Below, in pieces: positions 1 through 7,755 of a stretch of DNA of 49,987 nt. The number at the start of each line of letters is the position of its first letter. Positions within the stretch are counted from its first letter, which is position 1. Origin of the DNA: Pedosphaera sp. (GTDB lineage Bacteria; Verrucomicrobiota; Verrucomicrobiia; Limisphaerales; Pedosphaeraceae). Both the position numbers and the translations under genes were made by a program. The stretch covers positions 1 to 49,987 of the forward strand of contig JAQGPA010000092.1 of assembly GCA_028293325.1 (NCBI GenBank), read 5' to 3'. The notes under the pieces were generated by a model that worked only from the letters and a program-made list of their open reading frames with translations, did no database searches and was not told where the DNA came from.

Positions 1-276
1 GCACGGTTCGGCAATGACATTATGCTTGGGCAACTTGGGCAATTGTTTCCGCACGGTCGGCGCCTGCACCGCGTTGGTGATGATGATGATGTTTTTGAGC
101 GGCACCACCGGCAACACGCGATCCACGGCCTGCTGTAGAAACGACCGCTTGCCCAGCAACGTGATGAGTTGCTTCGGCGTCTTTTCTCGGCTGACCGGCC
201 AAAAGCGCTCCCCCTTGCCGCCCGCCATGATGATGACGTAACGGTCATTCGTATTCGGTTTCGCTTTCTTTTTCAT
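1..276 (-). CDS. manC: mannose-1-phosphate guanylyltransferase, N-terminal part (runs off the window)
   Basis: The first 92 codons are present, from an ATG at 276 reading leftwards off the window edge. The enzyme makes GDP-mannose from mannose-1-phosphate and GTP for glycan and exopolysaccharide synthesis in the cytoplasm. Residues 13-36 carry the nucleotidyltransferase signature: a V-I-I-M-A-G-G-K-G-E-R-F-W-P run followed by S-R-E-K-T-P-K-Q. The glycine loop binds the nucleotide, and the W-P-x-S-R and P-K-Q elements are typical of GMP/ManC rather than of RmlA or GlmU. A K-rich start precedes the fold, and an I-I-I-I-T-N strand follows near residue 64. Nothing after residue 92 can be judged, so a bifunctional ManC with a C-terminal isomerase cannot be excluded. 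Confidence 0.88.
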   Translation of the reverse strand, partial: MKKKAKPNTNDRYVIIMAGGKGERFWPVSREKTPKQLITLLGKRSFLQQAVDRVLPVVPLKNIIIITNAVQAPTVRKQLPKLPKHNVIAEPC

Positions 277-782
277 GCTCAATCGCTTTCTGTTAAAATT
301 CCAAACCCGCCGCACTTGCGCCCTGCCCAGCCTGCCTGCCAACCATTCATCTCCCCCGTCCCGCATGCGTAGTGGCAGGCGTCTCGCCTGCCGTGGAGGG
401 AGGCATCCTGCCCCCGATCCCAGCCAATATATTCATCAGCGCAAAAACCAATCAAAACCCTAACCCTTGAACACAGTTTCCATTTCCCTTGATGCCCCGT
501 GCGGACCTGTCCGCCGCAGCCTCGGCGAAGGTGGAAGCACTCGGACGGGAGAGTAGCAGCAGTGTTGAGAATTACCAGAGGCGAATACGAGCTTCGCCCA
601 CCCATATTCCGATAAATCGCAAGCCGAGAAAAGCCTTTCCGCCAGCCCTGAAAACACTTGTCGAGGCGTTTGGCACGCTACACAGACGAATATCACCAGT
701 ACAAGAGCTATGGGCAGTAGCTTGCGTATTTTTGTTTGTTTCATAAAGGTATTAGCCGTAAGGCACGGCCGGGATTGGGTCA
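277..782. other. intergenic stretch without a convincing gene; repeat-like
   Basis: No supported gene. It contains a perfect hairpin (374-392) and, around 505-550, a purine/pyrimidine-biased block rich in GCCGCAGCCTCGGCG-like sequence that looks like dispersed intergenic repeat. A minus-strand reading from 744 to 460 begins like a lipoprotein signal, but it runs straight into the repeat-like block and has no ribosome binding site, so it was not called. Confidence 0.5.
374..392. repeat. perfect 8-bp hairpin, REP-like
   Basis: GGCAGGCG and CGCCTGCC pair perfectly around a TCT loop. The sequence after it (GGAGGGAGGCATCCTGCC, up to about 412) repeats the GGCA...TGCC theme. There is no U-tract, so a dispersed palindromic (REP or MITE-like) element is more likely than a terminator. 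It lies upstream of manC. Confidence 0.5.
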
Positions 783-1550
783 ATGACAGAGATTGCCTGG
801 CGTTTAATCGCGATTGAACGGCACGAGAATTTCGGGCATAACGAGTCCATGTTGCAGGATGGATTGACCGCCGTCCAGCGATTGGCGATTCAGAAGCTCA
901 TACGTGCGAAATCAGACCGCGAAATTGCGCGCCTGTTGCGAACGTCTTATCACCTGCTGAATCCGCATCGCCGCCGTTCAAACGTGTCACACCGAGAGCG
1001 ATGGGCCGATTACGAACTCCATCTTGTGGGGCGCATCCGAGACGAGGAACTGGCAAAGCTGCTGCGTCGTAGTCCTGCCGCTATTGCGGCGAAGCGGGAA
1101 TCCCTTGATATTCCGATTTTCTCGCCGCAACGCATTCGCTGGTCCAGCCGAGAGATTGAACTGCTCGGCAAAAGGCCCGATGCCATTGTGGCACGGATGT
1201 TGGGCCGAACGCGATATGCAGTGCAACTAAAACGCCATTCTTTGAACATTCCGCAGTGCTGGGAGGATCGCCGCGCTTGGACTTCATCGGAGGACGCTCA
1301 GTTGGGAACGATGCGGGACGCTGAACTGGCCCGGAAGCTGAAACGGAGCGTGTCGAGTGTGCGTTCCCGTCGAAACGACAACACGAGTATTCGTTTCATC
1401 CGAACTCCAAAACGGTGGACACCGTCTGAATTACGTTTGCTTGGCCGACTGTCTGATGCTGAAATTGCCCGGCGATCGAGGCGCTTTTTGGCGTCGGTAC
1501 GAAACAAGCGGATGCAGCTAGGCATTGCGCGGTTCGTGGCACAGAGTTGA
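783..1550 (+). CDS. tandem Myb/SANT-like helix-turn-helix repeat protein
   Basis: A 255-residue protein built of repeats about 45 residues apart. Four clear units start near residues 73, 119, 165 and 211, with a degenerate one near 34-62. Each has the plan R-W/(I)R-W-x3-E-x2-L-L-G, then D-A-E-(I/L)-A-R, then (G/K)R-(S/T)-x3-V-x3-R-x2-L-x-I. This is a tryptophan-led three-helix Myb/SANT-like fold with a basic recognition helix, so DNA binding is likely; target and role are unknown. Similar tandem proteins occur in Verrucomicrobiota and Planctomycetota but are uncharacterised. No signal peptide or other domain is visible. The ATG at 783 has no clear ribosome binding site, and an ATG at 849 is an alternative start. 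It converges with the zinc-finger gene that ends 4 bp beyond it. Confidence 0.72.
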   Translation: MTEIAWRLIAIERHENFGHNESMLQDGLTAVQRLAIQKLIRAKSDREIARLLRTSYHLLNPHRRRSNVSHRERWADYELHLVGRIRDEELAKLLRRSPAAIAAKRESLDIPIFSPQRIRWSSREIELLGKRPDAIVARMLGRTRYAVQLKRHSLNIPQCWEDRRAWTSSEDAQLGTMRDAELARKLKRSVSSVRSRRNDNTSIRFIRTPKRWTPSELRLLGRLSDAEIARRSRRFLASVRNKRMQLGIARFVAQS

Positions 1551-1554
1551 CCCG

Positions 1555-1803
1555 TTACAGGGCCGGCTCATGCAGTCCTTTGTTTGCCCAGAGCGGGTGG
1601 CGCGGACAGTGAGAGCCGGTCAAACTTGCAAGACTGGAGTTGCTGGTGCCACAATGCTTACACACATATTTGGCTTTCTCGCCGCCCTCATACAAGGCGT
1701 GCAGGCCCTTGTTCGCGCCAGCCGGGTGTCGTGGACAGTGGGAGGCAGTCAGGCTGGCAATGCTAGAGTTTTTAGCTCCACAATATTTGCAATAGCAGTT
1801 CAT
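1555..1803 (-). CDS. tandem zinc-finger microprotein
   Basis: An 82-residue protein of two near-identical 43-residue units. Each has C-x2-C-x14-C-x2-H (C5, C8, C23, H26; C48, C51, C66, H69) and a further His at 35 and 78. Shared text between the cysteines is N-S-S-(I/L)-A-S-L-T; the units end G-L-H-A-L-Y-E-G and G-L-H-E-P-A-L. The architecture matches a family of short bacterial proteins with repeated C2-CH fingers whose function I do not know. It lies 33 bp downstream of the DUF262/DUF1524 gene on the same strand, so the two are probably co-transcribed and could be partners. A nucleic-acid or protein adaptor role is inference. Confidence 0.75.
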   Translation of the reverse strand: MNCYCKYCGAKNSSIASLTASHCPRHPAGANKGLHALYEGGEKAKYVCKHCGTSNSSLASLTGSHCPRHPLWANKGLHEPAL

Positions 1804-1836
1804 CGTTTAATCTTGATTTTGGCAGTGATCCCGGGG

Positions 1837-3537
1837 TCAAAAGTTCTTCAAAATAAAATCGATGATTTTTGCTTTTCTTTTCGTAATCAATTCTTTGGAC
1901 CATTTCATTCCGCCAATTGTCATGTCTTTTATTTCCCTTTGTTGTGAAAGATGAGTGTATGAAGCAAGCTTGTCTGCAAACGGCTTATTGCCGACAGAAC
2001 AGTTGTGAGATTTCGAGATCAATAAGTAATTGCCAACGCAGTCAATATACTCACGTTTGAATTCTTCGTCATATTCACAATAGCCTGCCTCCACAGGTTC
2101 GTTGTCACTCGGAGTTTGTGGGGCTATATGTTCTAATTCGGGGCTCGTTATTCTATCAAAACGTGAGAGGGCGTAACCATCCTTACCATGGCTTTCCAAA
2201 AAGCATTCGTATTTCCAAAGCAAATACTTTGCCGTTGGATGATGTATCAGACCTTGAATAGACCGCTCAAATTCGCCATTGTTCCAATAACCCCACCATG
2301 TATTGCTGGGAGCAGTTTTCAATTGTTCCACCACTTCCCTTATCGGTTTTATGTCGCAGTTTGTATCAATAAACTTTTGATAAACATCATTTATCCTCGA
2401 CGTAATATCCGCCCGCGTTCCAACAAGCCGATGGCGCAAAACAATGGATTCCAAAGTCGAGCACAAATTGCCAATTTGGACCTTTGTTAAACTGAACGTA
2501 TACGCCTTGATGATAAATGGAATTGCCATTGCGATGTCGCCAAGTGTTATTAACGAATGTATTGGCATACTTTCTCTTTCATCCTTCCCAAAAAATGCAG
2601 TTAGATACTCAAAGCTGACTGCCAGTGAATGAGTAAACGCTTTCACAAACGGAATTGGATTCTCCTCGGAAAGCAATCTGTTGATCTTTTCAATCGGGTT
2701 TGATTCCCACAACGAATTAAAGTGAACCTTCAATGTGTAGAGCAATACATCATCTTCGTCTATTTGATAATCAATAGAAGAAATGGACTTGTAGATTTTT
2801 TCGAAGCGGTTTTTAATCTCTGCGATCAATTCCTCCTTTTCTTCACCCCCGAATAGGTGAACACTAAACATGAACTGAGCCTTTATTATTTCTAGGTTAG
2901 ATGGCTTTTTACCCCTGTTGTTTTGGAAAATGAACATTTGTATTGCCTCGGATTCGTCTGTTACCAAATGTGTCGTGCAAGATGCTATCTGAATGACATT
3001 TAACATGGTGCGCAGATATTGTTCGTTTTTGTCGGAGTTGTGCTGCACAAAATAATCAAAGGCTCTGCCGATGCGTTTTACTGATTCCGTATCAAAGCCA
3101 TTCTTGTTTTTTATGCTTTGGTCAATCACGTAATCCCTAAACAGTTGACTGTCATAATCAACAGTGGAAAAGCGGTATGTCGAATTGCGTTTAATTATAT
3201 CCTCAAAGCATTCCCGCTCAACTTCTGTGAGCGGCCTAAGCGACTTCAACCTGCTAAATAATGTCGAAAGATAAATTACAATGGTAGTGAGGCGCTGTTG
3301 CCCATCTATAACATGAAAGCAATTGCTTAACTTATCCTCAAATAAAAAATGCCCGAAATAATAAGGAGACCTGTTGGAACTCTTGCTGTAACTCTCCAGG
3401 TCCGAAAGAAAGACCTTTGTTTGCTTGGGTGCCTTACTCGAATCGGTTTCTGTATCCCAAGAGTAGGCTCGTTGGTATGATGGCACGGATATTTTATTGC
3501 CAGCGAGCATCTGTCTGACTGTTGTTGTTGCTTCCAT
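1837..3537 (-). CDS. DUF262/DUF1524 protein (GmrSD-like nuclease)
   Basis: A 566-residue protein with the two domains of GmrSD-type enzymes in one chain. The N-terminal DUF262 (ParB/sulfiredoxin-like) has Y-Q-R-A-Y-S-W at 21-27 and I-D-G-Q-Q-R-L-T-T at 77-85, the nucleotide-binding and hydrolysis motif. A conserved F-Q-N-N-R-G-K-P segment lies near 205. The C-terminal DUF1524 carries E-L-E-H-I-A-P-Q at 467-474 and a later G-N-Y-L-L (502-506) and G-N-K-P-F, the His-Asn-Asn pattern of the HNH-like nuclease. Relatives restrict modified phage DNA (type IV) or act in other defence systems such as BREX-associated BrxU; the substrate here is unknown. Base composition is visibly AT-richer than its neighbours, suggesting transfer. 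The zinc-finger gene follows at 33 bp. Confidence 0.85.
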   Translation of the reverse strand: MEATTTVRQMLAGNKISVPSYQRAYSWDTETDSSKAPKQTKVFLSDLESYSKSSNRSPYYFGHFLFEDKLSNCFHVIDGQQRLTTIVIYLSTLFSRLKSLRPLTEVERECFEDIIKRNSTYRFSTVDYDSQLFRDYVIDQSIKNKNGFDTESVKRIGRAFDYFVQHNSDKNEQYLRTMLNVIQIASCTTHLVTDESEAIQMFIFQNNRGKKPSNLEIIKAQFMFSVHLFGGEEKEELIAEIKNRFEKIYKSISSIDYQIDEDDVLLYTLKVHFNSLWESNPIEKINRLLSEENPIPFVKAFTHSLAVSFEYLTAFFGKDERESMPIHSLITLGDIAMAIPFIIKAYTFSLTKVQIGNLCSTLESIVLRHRLVGTRADITSRINDVYQKFIDTNCDIKPIREVVEQLKTAPSNTWWGYWNNGEFERSIQGLIHHPTAKYLLWKYECFLESHGKDGYALSRFDRITSPELEHIAPQTPSDNEPVEAGYCEYDEEFKREYIDCVGNYLLISKSHNCSVGNKPFADKLASYTHLSQQREIKDMTIGGMKWSKELITKRKAKIIDFILKNF

Positions 3538-3601
3538 ATATAATTATTGTGGAACCGTTGATAAAGGGGTCGACCACTTTTTCAAGTTTTCCGGGGGCTT
3601 T

Positions 3602-3852
3602 TCATCGTTTGGCGCGGGGGCGGACGGCCAGCAGGCTGGCTACATGGCTCCCGCTGCCCATCGCCAGCCGTTGCGCGAGCCATTTGCAAGGTCATCATCG
3701 CCCTCTCCCGCCGCAACCGCTCCGGCTTGGGCCAGGGTGTCGGGAAACAGCGCCCGCTCCGCATCGGCCTGGAAGATGGGTTCGCAGCGGTCCCCGCGAT
3801 TCAGGAGGTGATACACCGCACCGGGATATTGGACGGGTAGTTTGCGGGCCAT
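3602..3852 (-). pseudogene. decayed REP-associated tyrosine transposase (RAYT), internally deleted
   Basis: From ATG 3852 the reading begins M-A-R-K-L, then Q-Y-P-G-A-V-Y-H-L-L-N-R-G-D-R and E-P-I-F-Q-A-D-A-E-R, the classic Y1_Tnp RAYT N-terminus, for about 40 residues. The catalytic H-x-H and Tyr region is missing. The C-terminal end appears in a different frame just before the TGA at 3602-3604: Q-R-L-A-M-G-S-G-S-H-V-A-S-L-L-A-V-R-P. So an internal deletion of most of the gene plus a frameshift left only the two ends. It sits immediately upstream of the DUF262 gene and may mark the mobile edge of this island. Confidence 0.8.
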
Positions 3853-3889
3853 GGGCAAAGCCTAATCAAGCTCGCTAACGGTGTCCACT
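3844..3889. repeat. RAYT 5'-flank repeat, copy A
   Basis: The block running from GCGGGCCATGGGCAAAG to GGTGTCCACT, which includes the transposase start codon (minus strand) and its upstream region. It recurs at 42880 and 49070; this copy is the most diverged of the three (TAATCAAGCTCGCTAAC in place of GCACAGGCTCGCCAAA). Confidence 0.75.
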
Positions 3890-4151
3890 GTCAACGGTGC
3901 GTGGGCGGATTTGTGGCGCGCATCCCCAAAGGCCTTATCACCGTCAGGCGGCGCGGGCTCCTCCGGAAAGTCAGGGAAGAAAAATCCAAGTCGGAGCGTT
4001 GGGACAAAATAGCATTGGTTTGCATGGGCACCTTTTTGTTTTTCCGTAAAACTCCTTGTTTGCGACCTCGTCCGCACCGACCGAGTAAGAATTTGTTGCG
4101 AGCCGGGTGAGGGGTCCCCATTTGTCCCGCCTGCTACTCCGGTTTTGATTT

Positions 4152-4949
4152 CTATTTTTTAATCGCCTCCACCAGCGACTTCACAAACTCCGTCACGCGC
4201 GGCACCAATTCCTTCCCCTGGCCATGCAGCGCAATTTGATGAACCACCGCGCTCCCCACCACAATCGCCTCGGCCGCCGCCGCCACCGTCCGCGCCTGTT
4301 CCGGATTGGAAATCCCAAATCCAACGGCCACAGGTAATTGCGTGTGCGCTCGAATCTTGCCCGTCATCTCCGCGATGGTATCGGAAACTTTCACCTGCAT
4401 CCCCGTCACCCCTTCGCGCGATACATAATAAATAAATCCCGTGCCGCGCTTCACAATCAATTCGATCCGCTCATCGGGCGTCGTTGGTGCCACCAGGTAA
4501 ATCACGCACATGCCCGCAACCCGCATCATCGCTTCATAATTCTCCGACTCCTCGGGCGGCAAGTCCAGCACCAGCAAGCCATCGACTCCCGCCTGCGCCG
4601 CATCCGTGATGAACTTTTGAAAGCCATAACGGTGCAGCAAATTGAAATAAATATATAAAACGATCGGTATGGCCGAGTCCCGCCGGATGGCTTTGACCGT
4701 CTCCAACACCTTCGGCGGTGTGGTGCCAGATTCCAGGCCGCGCTGCGCCGCCAATTGATTCACCAGCCCGTCCGCCAGCGGATCGCTAAAAGGAACGCCC
4801 AACTCCAGCACGTCCACCCCAATCCGGTCAAAAGCGAGCGCCAATTGACGCGTGGCTTCCAAGTTCGGATCACCCGAGCCGATATAAACAATAAAGCCTT
4901 TTTGCGCTTGCTCCTTCAGGCGGGCAAACCGTTCGATGATGCGATTCAT
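4152..4949 (-). CDS. trpA: tryptophan synthase alpha chain
   Basis: A 265-residue TIM barrel, the usual length. It cleaves indole-3-glycerol phosphate to indole and glyceraldehyde-3-phosphate, passing indole to TrpB. Catalytic residues fall exactly where Salmonella has them: Glu49 in L-E-L-G-V-P-F-S-D-P and Asp60 in L-A-D-G, with Tyr175 in F-I-Y-Y-V-S. The phosphate site G-F-G-I-S near 212 and the late G-S-A-V are present. The residue after D-G, usually Pro, is Leu, a substitution on the active-site loop 2. No trpB lies next to it. It is the last gene of a minus-strand run nadC-birA-coaX-trpA, 33 bp after coaX. The start has no visible Shine-Dalgarno. Confidence 0.95.
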   Translation of the reverse strand: MNRIIERFARLKEQAQKGFIVYIGSGDPNLEATRQLALAFDRIGVDVLELGVPFSDPLADGLVNQLAAQRGLESGTTPPKVLETVKAIRRDSAIPIVLYIYFNLLHRYGFQKFITDAAQAGVDGLLVLDLPPEESENYEAMMRVAGMCVIYLVAPTTPDERIELIVKRGTGFIYYVSREGVTGMQVKVSDTIAEMTGKIRAHTQLPVAVGFGISNPEQARTVAAAAEAIVVGSAVVHQIALHGQGKELVPRVTEFVKSLVEAIKK

Positions 4950-4982
4950 TCAGGCCGAGGTTGCCAATTAAACGGCCCAAGC

Positions 4983-5765
4983 TCAAGGAGGATTGCCGGT
5001 CGCAACTTTTGCGGGCTGCCGCCTCCCTGCCAAAACCAACCGCAACCCTTCGAGCGTCAGCAATGGATCAACCGCCGTTATTTCCGGCATCCCCGCGGCA
5101 ATCAGCCGCGCATAACCACCCGTGGCCACGACCGGCAGGCGGCGCGCCTTCAAGTCCCGCTTTAAGTCCGCAATCAATCCGCGTATCAGCCCGCGATAAC
5201 CATGCACCGCCCCGATCAACATGGCTTGCTGCGTGTTCTTGCCAATCACCGCTTTCACTTCCTGAATCTTGATCTTCGGCAACAGCGCCGTTTTCTCATG
5301 CAAATAATCCGTCATCGCCGCCAACCCCGGCGCGATGATGCCCCCCACGTAATTTCCCTTGCCATCCACCACATCAAAAGTCACCGCCGTGCCGAAATCC
5401 ACCACCACCGCCGGCGCGCCGAAATGGTGCGCCACCGCCACCGCGTTGGCCAGACGGTCGGGACCGATGGTCTCCGGCTTCGGATAATCAATCCCCACGC
5501 CCACCAATGTCTTGGGTGTCAGTGTGAGACATTGCAGGCCCCAACCTCGTTTAATCACCTTGCTCGCCAGCGGCGTGGCACGCGGCACCACACTGCAAAG
5601 CGCCGCGCCGTTTAATTGCGTCCGGCCCACAAACTTCCGCACCAATTTCTCCGCCTTGCCGTTAAACCAACTGGCGGTCGGGATATTAAGTTGCCTGACC
5701 ACCCGCCGCTCATTCGCCATCCCCAGGTGCGTATGCGTATTGCCAATGTCAAAAAGTAGCCTCAT
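4983..5765 (-). CDS. coaX: type III pantothenate kinase
   Basis: A 260-residue enzyme of the ASKHA fold that phosphorylates pantothenate, the first step of coenzyme A synthesis. Evidence: D-I-G-N-T-H-T at 6-12 (phosphate 1 motif), G-P-D-R-L-A-N at 101-107, and D-F-G-T-A-V-T at 123-129 followed by G-G-I-I-A-P-G. These are the three diagnostic CoaX motifs. The ATG at 5765 was chosen because the protein then starts M-R-L-L-F-D-I-G-N-T, as the family does, and leaves a 13-bp gap to birA; upstream in-frame ATGs would overlap birA. The C-terminus ends in an extra basic, Pro-containing tail. It is translated between birA and trpA in a compact operon. Confidence 0.94.
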   Translation of the reverse strand: MRLLFDIGNTHTHLGMANERRVVRQLNIPTASWFNGKAEKLVRKFVGRTQLNGAALCSVVPRATPLASKVIKRGWGLQCLTLTPKTLVGVGIDYPKPETIGPDRLANAVAVAHHFGAPAVVVDFGTAVTFDVVDGKGNYVGGIIAPGLAAMTDYLHEKTALLPKIKIQEVKAVIGKNTQQAMLIGAVHGYRGLIRGLIADLKRDLKARRLPVVATGGYARLIAAGMPEITAVDPLLTLEGLRLVLAGRRQPAKVATGNPP

Positions 5766-5778
5766 GCGTCTCTGTGAT

Positions 5779-6759
5779 TTATTTTTCAACCGTGACATCT
5801 CCCCCGATGATCCGCTCCAGATGCCCATGTTGCGTGCGCAGCAGCAACGCCCCGTCCGTGTCGAGCGATTCCGCCGTCCCCTGTATCTTGCGCTCGCCCA
5901 CGCGAATGGTCACGCGCTGGCCAATGGTCGAGCAATACTCCTCCCATTCGTCCGCCAGCGCCTCAAATTGCCCTGAGCAGATGCGATCATAATCCCGGTC
6001 CAGCTCCTGCAAAATTTTCACCGCCAGTTCCGCGCGATTCTGTCGCTGGCCGGTTTCAATGCGCAACGACGTCGCCAGTTTGCGCAGCTCCACCGGAAAC
6101 TCGCCCGCGCCCAGATTCACATCCACGCCCATGCCCAGGATCACATGCTTCACCTTGTCCGGTTCTGCGCTGAGTTCGGTGAGAATGCCCGCGGTCTTTT
6201 TTCCGCGAATTAAAATATCATTCGGCCATTTAATCTCCGGCGTGATTCCCGTCTGGCTTTTAATCGCGCGGAACAGCGCCGTGGCCGCGGCAATCGTAAG
6301 CTGTGTCACGGCGAGCGGGCTCAAGGGCGGCCGCAGCAGCACGGAAAACCAAAGCCCTTTGCGCGCCGGCGAAATCCATTTCCGCCCCAACCGTCCCCTC
6401 CCCTTCGTCTGCGATTCCGCAAAAACCACCGCTCCCTCCTTGACCCCGTCACGCGCCAGTTTCTCCACCACATCGTTCGTGGAAGTGGTTTCCTCGAAAA
6501 CTTGAATGTCCCGTCCGACAACCTTGGTATTTCCGAGGCTGGACAACAGATCATCGGCGTGCAAAACGTCCGGCACGCTCAACAATCGGTAACCCAGATG
6601 CGGACTGGCCTCTATCTCGTAACCCAGCGAACGCAATTCCTCAATCCGCGCCCAGATCGCGGCGCGACTAATGCCGAGCTTTTGCGAAAGCTCCGTGCCC
6701 GCCACGCCATTCGTTCCGGCGCCGCGCAAGGCGGAAAGTATTTTGGTGTCGATGGTCAT
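5779..6759 (-). CDS. birA: biotin-protein ligase / biotin operon repressor
   Basis: A 326-residue bifunctional BirA. Residues 1-60 form a winged helix (S-Q-K-L-G-I-S-R-A-A-I-W near 25-36, with G-Y-R-L-L wing), so it can act as a biotin-responsive repressor. The ligase domain has G-R-G-R-L-G-R-K-W at 120-128 (biotinyl-AMP loop) and the biotin-contacting Lys177 in K-W-P-N-D. The C-terminal SH3-like domain occupies roughly 270-326. It activates biotin as biotinyl-AMP and attaches it to BCCP of acetyl-CoA carboxylase. It starts 12 bp after nadC and ends 13 bp before coaX. No biotin synthesis gene is nearby for it to control. Confidence 0.95.
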   Translation of the reverse strand: MTIDTKILSALRGAGTNGVAGTELSQKLGISRAAIWARIEELRSLGYEIEASPHLGYRLLSVPDVLHADDLLSSLGNTKVVGRDIQVFEETTSTNDVVEKLARDGVKEGAVVFAESQTKGRGRLGRKWISPARKGLWFSVLLRPPLSPLAVTQLTIAAATALFRAIKSQTGITPEIKWPNDILIRGKKTAGILTELSAEPDKVKHVILGMGVDVNLGAGEFPVELRKLATSLRIETGQRQNRAELAVKILQELDRDYDRICSGQFEALADEWEEYCSTIGQRVTIRVGERKIQGTAESLDTDGALLLRTQHGHLERIIGGDVTVEK

Positions 6760-6771
6760 TTGGTCGCCAGC

Positions 6772-7629
6772 TCAACCCTCTGCAAAATCAAGCGCAATAT
6801 CAACCGCGCGTGCGGAATGGGTGATCGCGCCCACCGAAATAAAATCAACGCCGGTTTCCGCAATCGCCCGGACCGTCGCCAGATTCACCCCGCCGCTCGC
6901 CTCCGTCTGCGTCCGCCCGCGGACGTGTTGCACCGCCAGTCGCAATTGAATCAGGTTCATATTATCCAGCAGCACAAAATCAGCTCCCGCCGCCGCCGCC
7001 TGCTCCACCTGTTCCAACGTGTCGGCTTCCACTTCCACTTTCAATTGCGGATAGCGCGCGCGCGCGCGTTGCACCGCCACCGCAATCGCATTGGGTGATT
7101 CATTCCGCAACGCCGCCAGATGATTATCTTTGATCAACACCATATCATATAAACCAATTCGATGATTATGACCGCCGCCGCAGGTGACCGCATATTTTTC
7201 AAATCGCCGCCAACCCGGAGTGGTCTTGCGCGTATCGAGAATTTTCGCGCGCGTCCCTTTGATGGCCTCCACAAATTGCGCCGTTAAAGTCGCGACACCG
7301 GAAAGCCGTTGCACAAAATTCAGCGCTACTCGTTCCGCGGTAAGTATCCCGCGTGCCGGACCCACAATTCGCAATAACTCCTGCCCTGCCTTCACCATCT
7401 GACCATCGACCGCGACGCGTTGCATTTTGACCATTGGAGAAAGTTCGTGAAAAGCGGCTTCCGCAAATGCCAACCCCGCCGGCACGAGCGGCTCCCGCGC
7501 CACCATCAAGGCCGTTGCCGTTGCCGTTTCCGGAACCGTCGCCAGGGTGGTGGCATCGCCACTGCCGACATCTTCCGCCAGGGCCAACTGCACCGCCCCG
7601 CGAATTTCTTCCATGGCCAACGCTTCCAT
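6772..7629 (-). CDS. nadC: nicotinate-nucleotide pyrophosphorylase (carboxylating)
   Basis: Quinolinate phosphoribosyltransferase of de novo NAD synthesis: quinolinate plus PRPP gives nicotinate mononucleotide. With the ATG at 7629 the protein is 285 residues, the family norm; an in-frame opening further upstream exists but is not NadC-like and would run into the msrP start region. Family motifs seen: E-D-V-G-S-G-D-A-T-T near the start, T-A-E-R-V-A-L-N-F-V-Q-R-L-S-G, D-T-R-K-T-T-P-G-W-R, K-D-N-H-L, E-V-E-(A)-D, L-L-D-N-M and S-G-G-(V)-N. The ATG at 7614 is an equally plausible start. It heads the four-gene cofactor operon and diverges from msrP across about 126 bp. Confidence 0.94.
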   Translation of the reverse strand: MEALAMEEIRGAVQLALAEDVGSGDATTLATVPETATATALMVAREPLVPAGLAFAEAAFHELSPMVKMQRVAVDGQMVKAGQELLRIVGPARGILTAERVALNFVQRLSGVATLTAQFVEAIKGTRAKILDTRKTTPGWRRFEKYAVTCGGGHNHRIGLYDMVLIKDNHLAALRNESPNAIAVAVQRARARYPQLKVEVEADTLEQVEQAAAAGADFVLLDNMNLIQLRLAVQHVRGRTQTEASGGVNLATVRAIAETGVDFISVGAITHSARAVDIALDFAEG

Positions 7630-7755
7630 GGCCAAAGCATGTATCAAGTGGCTCCCCGGACGAAGGAAAAAGTTGCATTGCTTATTGCCCTGCCAGCCAA
7701 CTTTTAGCTCCCATATTGTTTTGGAATATTTCGCCGTTTGGGGCATCTTACCCGC

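Noticed and set aside
460..744. Minus-strand frame beginning like a lipoprotein signal (M-K-Q-T-K, then hydrophobic, then V-A-C-Q)
   Set aside because: No ribosome binding site, and the rest runs through the repeat-like block with no protein-like character; perhaps an old gene end, not callable.
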